DNA from: CAYLNL01 sp964385175
Lineage (GTDB): Bacteria > Bacteroidota > Bacteroidia > Flavobacteriales > Flavobacteriaceae
NCBI GenBank assembly: GCA_964385175.1
Contig: CAYLNL010000008.1
Location: forward strand, 62,001-126,000
Direction of reading: 5' to 3'
DNA length: 64,000 bases
The position numbers were made by a program, and so were the translations under genes. This document shows positions 59,403-64,000 of the stretch, in pieces. The notes below the pieces were generated by a model. The model ran no database searches and was not told the DNA's origin. It saw only the letters and a list, made by a program, of their open reading frames with translations. Every line of letters starts with the position of its first letter. Positions within the stretch are counted from its first letter, which is position 1.

Positions 59403-60383
59403 ATGATGGAATACGCAAAAAATATATTAGAAACCATCGGCAATACACCCCTGGTAAAGCTGAATAAAATTACAGACGAAATAGACGCCCTGGTGCTGGC
59501 TAAGGTGGAAACCTTTAACCCCGGCAACTCCGTGAAAGACCGCATGGCGCTGAAAATGATAGAAGATGCAGAAGCGGATGGTCGCCTGAAACCCGGCGGC
59601 ACTGTCATTGAAGGCACGTCGGGAAACACGGGGATGGGATTGGCCATCGCCGCCATTGTGAAAGGCTACAAGCTCATCTGCGTTATCAGCGACAAACAAT
59701 CCAAAGAAAAAATGGATATTCTCCGCGCTGTGGGAGCGGAAGTAGTGGTATGCCCCACCAACGTAGCGCCGGAAGACCCACAATCCTATTACTCCGTTTC
59801 CCGGCGGCTGGCTACCGAGATTCCCAATTCCTGGTATGTAAATCAATACGACAATCCTTCCAATACAAAAGCACATTATGAAACTACCGGGCCCGAAATA
59901 TGGCGGCAAACCGATGGGAAGGTAACCCATTTTGTGGTGGGTGTGGGTACCGGTGGCACCATTTCCGGCGTGGGGCGCTACCTGAAAGAACAAAATCCCG
60001 GCATCAAAGTATGGGGAGTGGACACGTATGGCTCCGTATTCAAAAAATATCATGAAACCGGGATATTTGACGAAGCCGAAATTTATCCTTACGTAACCGA
60101 GGGTATTGGAGAAGACATTCTCCCCAAAAATGTGGACTTCAGTATTATAAATGGTTTCACAAAGGTAACCGACAAAGATGCTGCCATCTATACCCGCAAA
60201 TTAGCGCGGGAAGAAGGTATTTTTGTGGGGAATTCGGCGGGCGCTGCCATAAAAGGCTTGTTACAGTTGAAAGAACATTTCACAAAAGACGATGTGGTAG
60301 TGATATTGTTTCATGACCACGGCAGCCGTTATGTGGGCAAAATGTTCAACGATGAGTGGATGCAGAAAATGGGGTATCTCTAA
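59403..60383 (+). CDS. cysK: cysteine synthase / cystathionine beta-synthase-type PLP enzyme
   Basis: The 326-residue fold-type II PLP enzyme has the Schiff-base lysine in NPGNSVKDR, the substrate loop EGTSGNTGMGLA and the phosphate loop GVGTGGTISGVGRYLK. These are shared by cysteine synthase and cystathionine beta-synthase. The C-terminal CBS domain pair of the longer enzymes is absent. The region FHDHGSRYVGKMFNDEWM at the end resembles CBS-type enzymes, so a role in transsulfuration is as likely as O-acetylserine sulfhydrylation. It starts with two Met codons in a row; the second could be the real start. Confidence 0.9.
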   Translation: MMEYAKNILETIGNTPLVKLNKITDEIDALVLAKVETFNPGNSVKDRMALKMIEDAEADGRLKPGGTVIEGTSGNTGMGLAIAAIVKGYKLICVISDKQSKEKMDILRAVGAEVVVCPTNVAPEDPQSYYSVSRRLATEIPNSWYVNQYDNPSNTKAHYETTGPEIWRQTDGKVTHFVVGVGTGGTISGVGRYLKEQNPGIKVWGVDTYGSVFKKYHETGIFDEAEIYPYVTEGIGEDILPKNVDFSIINGFTKVTDKDAAIYTRKLAREEGIFVGNSAGAAIKGLLQLKEHFTKDDVVVILFHDHGSRYVGKMFNDEWMQKMGYL

Positions 60384-60804
60384 TGGATTGAACTTATTAA
60401 CTGAAGAGTTTGCAAAGGAAACTCAAAACACCCGGAGTGTAATATCATTTTATAAAAATGAAGTCGTATAATTTCATAACTATCTGTTTATATTAGCGTT
60501 ATCTTTGAGTCATTCCTATAGAACATATATACGACACTATAAAGTAAAAATGGTATCAAATAGAATGACATTCTTTGCCCGAAATTCCGGCATTTCCGGC
60601 AGTTTCTTTATGTATTTAATCTGAGGAGCTTATATACTATATTGACTATCACCGCTTTGATTTGAAGATGTAGCTATAGGAAATACCGTTTAGTGAGATG
60701 TATGCCTCCTTTGCGTCTCCTTAGCGTTCTTAGCGGTTAAAATGGTATCGCAAGGTTCGCAACGATCTGCGCAAAGGTGCAAGGTTTTCCCGAGCTCAGG
60801 TTAT
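60384..60804. other. spacer between cysteine synthase gene and the peptide-modification locus
   Basis: The 421-base stretch between convergent genes has no clear gene. It has a TATCTTTG-like box near 60494 and a 24-codon open frame at 60550-60624 with little support. A cgcaaag-type repeat zone lies at 60705-60790. GC rises sharply at its right end, where the locus begins. Confidence 0.5.
60705..60790. repeat. cgcaaag/ttagcgttc-type intergenic repeat
   Basis: Contains tttgcgtctccttagcgttc, cttagcggttaaa, cgcaaggttcgcaac and gcgcaaaggtgcaag in close order. It resembles 18341-18378 and matches a string type common between Bacteroidota genes. Confidence 0.5.
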
Positions 60805-62250
60805 TTACCCTAATATCCGGAGCGCTTCCTGCAGGCATGCTCCCTCGGTATTTCGGTAGGAATCTATCACATAATCCGGTAAAACCCGGAACGAAGAATG
60901 CTCCAGGCTGTGCCGGATGGTATTTTCTGCATCACGGCTGGTTCGGCTACGGATACGGTCTTTTAGAATCGTCAGCGTTTTTTCCAGGTCCAATACCGGT
61001 CTTACCAAAATAACGGTTGCCCCGTGTTTTTTAAAGAGCTGCCGCAGGCGTTCCAGGTTTTGGGGAAACCGCATCACGGCATGTCCCGCCCCGGAATCAA
61101 TGAGCGCACCGGGAAACTGTTTCAACACATAGTCAAATAACTGGAATTGCAGGGCATCGCGCAGTTGAGGCGTGATGATGCCTTTCCTAAAAAATTCTAT
61201 CAGGACTTTTCTTTTCAGCTGCGGGTTATTCGCTTTTATAAATAAAAAAGCCCTCGATTCCCCCAAGATCGTATGCAATAGTTGCCGCACCACGGGGCTG
61301 TTCCACCATATCTCCCAGCAAGCGGCATCCAGGTGCAGGCGGGGCGCTTTTGTGTGTTCCGACAGATTTTTTACCAGGGTTGTTTTTCCCGCTCCCGTCG
61401 GGCCGATGATAACAATAGCCCGTCCTGCGAGATTTTCGGCAGGGATTTGGTTTTGAGCCGCTTCCGTCTCGGCCTTTGCCCAGCTAAAAAAAGTATCCAG
61501 GAACGGTTTTCCCACTGCCGAAGCAATGGCGCAGGCTTCTATGAGCTGCAAGCCTCTCTTCACGCGTAGCACATTGCACTGTATAAACCGGGCTATCTGC
61601 TGCCGCTCTGCCCCGGCTAACAGATTACTTTCCAGTATTCTCCTGTCCAAGGCAATGACATGCATAAAAGCATACATCCCGTGAAAAACGGCAGATATGG
61701 GGCGAAGAATATCCGTCCGTATGGGGCTGTCGTACAGCTCGCTGCCGGGATTTTCAAAGAGCGGCTGGGAAGCTTCAAATAGCTGCCCCAGGGCTAAGAG
61801 CTTGTGGTGTGCCATTTCGTGAACAAAAGCTTCAGCAAGGGCTAAGGGGTCGTTTACCGTAGCCCATATAGCGCCATAAGTCCCGGGAGGCTGGTGGCTC
61901 ATGGAACCGGTAATTTCATGCCCCTCGGTTTCCGGTAGCAGAAGCGGCTCAAATTCGCTCACGATGTCGCCGAACTGCGTATAGATGGCCGGCCAGGCTT
62001 TGAGCAGCTGAACGGCTCTGCCGATGTGCGGATGATCGGGAGGCGCTTTTTGGAATTGTTTGTCAAAGCTTTCAGGCCAGTAGTCGTAGCGGATAGCTAC
62101 CTTTCCATCGCAGATAGTGGGCTCTCCATTTTGGGGCGGGGCAACTTTCCGCAACGGGCTCATTTCGGCATATTTTCGTATCCATTCCGTATCGCGCCCG
62201 TCTTCGCGGGGCGCTGCCATGATGCTCCATATTTCCAGGTCAGTCATCAT
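60805..62250 (-). CDS. HExxH putative peptide-modification domain fused to a P-loop NTPase/kinase domain
   Basis: The 481-residue protein has an N-terminal domain of the HExxH peptide-modification type: H144-E-M-A-H148, then YDSPIRTDILRPISAVFHG with H190 as probable third metal ligand. Related HExxH proteins are associated with RiPP clusters and some are alpha-ketoglutarate-type peptide beta-hydroxylases. From about residue 275 a second domain has a textbook Walker A, GPTGAGKTT (283-291), and later GALIDSGAGH and VILVRPVLDLEKT. It looks like a small-molecule or nucleotide kinase. I do not know of this fusion. It overlaps the upstream gene by 11 bases and is the last gene of the locus. Confidence 0.75.
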   Translation of the reverse strand: MMTDLEIWSIMAAPREDGRDTEWIRKYAEMSPLRKVAPPQNGEPTICDGKVAIRYDYWPESFDKQFQKAPPDHPHIGRAVQLLKAWPAIYTQFGDIVSEFEPLLLPETEGHEITGSMSHQPPGTYGAIWATVNDPLALAEAFVHEMAHHKLLALGQLFEASQPLFENPGSELYDSPIRTDILRPISAVFHGMYAFMHVIALDRRILESNLLAGAERQQIARFIQCNVLRVKRGLQLIEACAIASAVGKPFLDTFFSWAKAETEAAQNQIPAENLAGRAIVIIGPTGAGKTTLVKNLSEHTKAPRLHLDAACWEIWWNSPVVRQLLHTILGESRAFLFIKANNPQLKRKVLIEFFRKGIITPQLRDALQFQLFDYVLKQFPGALIDSGAGHAVMRFPQNLERLRQLFKKHGATVILVRPVLDLEKTLTILKDRIRSRTSRDAENTIRHSLEHSSFRVLPDYVIDSYRNTEGACLQEALRILG

Positions 62251-63115
62251 TATCTTTTTGGTTTATGTTTTCCAACCCGCGCCGGAAGGATTTGGAATCG
62301 GAAATTTTGAGAAACGACCGCTTCCGGAACGGGAATTTCTGCCCGTAGGCTCCTTCTTCGGGATAGGTGCTTCCCTGTAGCTGCACCACTCGTTTATTGT
62401 GTGATACCGGGGCGTTGCAGGCGAGTTTCACGATGGGAGTGCTCAACTCGCATATCCCGTGCAGGGAAGACCATTCCACCGGCCACGAAAGAATGTCCTC
62501 CAGGAAATGTGCTTCCGCATCATATCCTTCCACAGCCATGAACTGGATATGGTCAGCTACCAGCGACCGGGTGGAGGCGCAGTGAAAACTGCACAGGCGG
62601 TGGGCGAAAAGGCTTATTCCCATGTTGTGCCATAAAGGAGCAGACAGGTTTTCCCCGGGAATTTCGAGAACTGAACCGTCCAGGGTATTTCCGGGAGTGC
62701 GAAAGGCGGTATCCCACGTAGAATCGTCATAGTTTTCTATGTCTATATCTTTATTATAAGGCTGGCAGCAGGGGGGTATTCCGGGAGTAGGTAGGTCGGT
62801 ATTTTTTTCTTTTGATAGAACGAGTTTGTAAAAAGAAGGTCCTTTCAGCGTTTTGTTTCCCAGAAAATGAGCAGTGCAACAAATGCCGTACTCCGGCGCC
62901 CGGGATATCGCCTTGAGGTACAGCCAGCCGGGAACCACCAGGGTTCGGCAATCCCACCTGCCTTGCCGGATGCCTTCCATGGTGGTTTCGAGAATAGCGA
63001 GGCTCAGGGGTTTAAACCGGGGGCTCCATATCTCGTAGGCGCGGTCGGATACCCATACGCGGGTGAGGAACGGCTGGAGTGCAAAATCGGGTGACGTGGG
63101 AGTATTATTTTTCAT
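62240..63115 (-). CDS. unrecognised Cys-rich protein of a radical SAM locus
   Basis: I do not recognise this 291-residue soluble protein. It has nine cysteines: C56, C79-C80, C116-C117, C175, C179, C222 and C233, including FAHRLCSFHCAST (C175-x3-C179, with His nearby) and PPCCQPY. These could bind a metal or cluster. The ends are hydrophilic and there is no signal peptide. It overlaps the genes on both sides by 11 bases, so it is probably made in fixed amounts with them. It could be a partner, a recognition element or a third modifying enzyme. Confidence 0.7.
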   Translation of the reverse strand: MKNNTPTSPDFALQPFLTRVWVSDRAYEIWSPRFKPLSLAILETTMEGIRQGRWDCRTLVVPGWLYLKAISRAPEYGICCTAHFLGNKTLKGPSFYKLVLSKEKNTDLPTPGIPPCCQPYNKDIDIENYDDSTWDTAFRTPGNTLDGSVLEIPGENLSAPLWHNMGISLFAHRLCSFHCASTRSLVADHIQFMAVEGYDAEAHFLEDILSWPVEWSSLHGICELSTPIVKLACNAPVSHNKRVVQLQGSTYPEEGAYGQKFPFRKRSFLKISDSKSFRRGLENINQKDNDD

Positions 63116-64000
63116 GAGCGGTTTCCACAGCAGCAGATTGTAGTTTTTTTACGGATTGTAAGATATTTTGCAGAGATGTGTTCTGTCCTCGGCTCCAAGA
63201 GCGGATAAACTCTTGTTCTACCAACGGGAGTATAGGGTGCCTGGACAGGGGTATTTCGCCCTGGGCTATCATTTTTTCTTCCTGCATGGTAAAAAGCGTT
63301 TTCCATACCTCGCAGTGCTCGGTCTTGTTGCGCCAGTCGCCTTCCATGGCAGTTCCCGGGCATTGTCCTTTACACATCACGAAGAAGCGGCATCCTTTGC
63401 AGCCGCCGTGCTCTTCGGGCGTGTTGTAGAGCGCCACATAGCGCATATACGAAGGCATAGCTGCCTTTACAAAATCAATCCCTTCTTTGTTCGCTCTCCC
63501 GCAGTTGGTGCGCTGCCCGTTCCCGTCAACGCCCTGCACCGAAGCGGTGGTGTAGGGGTCGCAGGCGTTCCATACACAGGAAACCTTCTTGTCATCTGCC
63601 TTCATGAGCTCGCCGATCTCCTTAAAAACATCAAAGTACAAGTGCTTCAATCCCTTACCTAATTCATGAAAATACAGCAGCGCTTCAAGGTTCTGGCGGG
63701 GAGTGAGATGGTAAAATTGGCGTATTTTCTCATTTTCTATTTCCATGAGGTGCAAGCGGGCGGAGCGGACGCCCACACCATCCATGTATTTGAGCCATTC
63801 ACCCATGAGGGGGAGCTTTCCCGGGAGGGCATTTCCCCGGTGTAGCGTAATGATAAGCCCGGGAGCGATGCCTTCGGCGCAGAGTTTTTCGATGTTTTGC
63901 TGCGACTTTTCGGTGAGCTTCCGGGTTTTTTCAAGAGACCCGGCCCAGCGTATGTCGTTTAATTCGCCCGGCCCATCTATGGAAACGCCTACACTCACCT
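63105..64000 (-). CDS. radical SAM/SPASM peptide-maturase-type enzyme, 5' part beyond the window
   Basis: The frame is open to the right edge, so the N-terminus with the CxxxCxxC cluster site is not seen. What is visible begins at GVSIDGPGELND, the strand after the radical SAM core. It has the SPASM cysteine pattern C141, C146, C166, then C200-x2-C203-x5-C209-x3-C213 and C229, matching two auxiliary [4Fe-4S] clusters. Radical SAM/SPASM proteins modify ribosomally made peptides. The GTG at 63998 is internal, not a start. It overlaps the next gene by 11 bases. Confidence 0.85.
   Translation of the reverse strand, partial: VSVGVSIDGPGELNDIRWAGSLEKTRKLTEKSQQNIEKLCAEGIAPGLIITLHRGNALPGKLPLMGEWLKYMDGVGVRSARLHLMEIENEKIRQFYHLTPRQNLEALLYFHELGKGLKHLYFDVFKEIGELMKADDKKVSCVWNACDPYTTASVQGVDGNGQRTNCGRANKEGIDFVKAAMPSYMRYVALYNTPEEHGGCKGCRFFVMCKGQCPGTAMEGDWRNKTEHCEVWKTLFTMQEEKMIAQGEIPLSRHPILPLVEQEFIRSWSRGQNTSLQNILQSVKKLQSAAVETAHEK

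Noticed and set aside
59427..60053. 208-codon minus-strand frame
   Set aside because: Antisense shadow of the cysteine synthase gene; composition reflects the coding strand.
60550..60624. 24-codon open frame as a precursor peptide for the radical SAM locus
   Set aside because: It is on the opposite strand from the locus, downstream of its last gene, and has no leader-like or repeated core features.
63168..63662. 164-codon plus-strand frame
   Set aside because: Antisense to the SPASM region of the radical SAM gene.

Overview
The window looks like a chromosomal segment of a member of the Bacteroidota. The evidence is a type IX secretion PorP/SprF-like protein, a Nfu-type protein with a duplicated N-terminal domain, DUF4369- and DUF922-type proteins, BshC, a GH3-family protein, and repeated -7 boxes of the form TAnnTTTG just upstream of gene starts in place of sigma70 -35/-10 pairs. 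The genus cannot be named from the sequence. No tRNA, rRNA, CRISPR array, transposase or phage structural gene was seen.

Region by region. (1) 93-14411, all minus strand: a surface-polysaccharide operon reading leftwards. Its order is M23 peptidase, GH3-family protein, a protein with a nucleoside-phosphorylase-like C-terminus, a Wzz-like membrane protein, rmlBACD, three genes of the UDP-diacetamido-glucuronate pathway (WbpA/WbpD/WbpB type), a Wzx flippase and an AsnB-like amidotransferase. The glycosyltransferases and polymerase are presumably beyond the left edge. (2) 14646-31019: mostly housekeeping (bacilliredoxin, hemL, glucosaminidase, PLP enzyme, PorP/SprF, Nfu, phosphate transporter, a Cys-less SCO-like protein next to a true SCO protein, lipoproteins, pnp, rpsO, ligA). 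(3) 31194-37856: aromatic amino-acid operon (prephenate dehydratase, aminotransferase, prephenate dehydrogenase, DAHP synthase-chorismate mutase), then bcp, nth and lysA. (4) 37926-40136: an AT-rich type II restriction-modification pair. (5) 40359-56981: housekeeping, including guaA, bshC, greA, hppA, xth, and a thiolase whose frame is broken at a run of 12 G. (6) 57160-59352: a small accessory island with a Panacea-domain gene coupled to a two-helix membrane protein, a zeta-toxin-like kinase with a small partner, and a decayed DUF2971 gene. (7) 59403-60383: a cysteine/cystathionine synthase. (8) 60805-64000, minus strand: a GC-richer locus of three overlapping genes, cut by the window edge. 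They are a radical SAM/SPASM peptide-maturase-type enzyme, an unrecognised Cys-rich protein, and an HExxH protein fused to a P-loop NTPase domain. This is the best candidate for an undescribed system, probably a peptide (RiPP-like) modification pathway.

Genes that probably work together: the rml and Wbp-type enzymes feed activated sugars to a glycan that the flippase exports and the AsnB-like protein may amidate; BshC makes bacillithiol, which the bacilliredoxin would use; the radical SAM protein, Cys-rich protein and HExxH/P-loop protein are translationally coupled. Intergenic DNA carries several repeat families: a 36-base element in three copies at 18.4 and 24.5 kb, a 58-62 base tandem repeat after the DAHP synthase gene, and cgcaaag-type elements. 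These look like dispersed intergenic repeats of the lineage.
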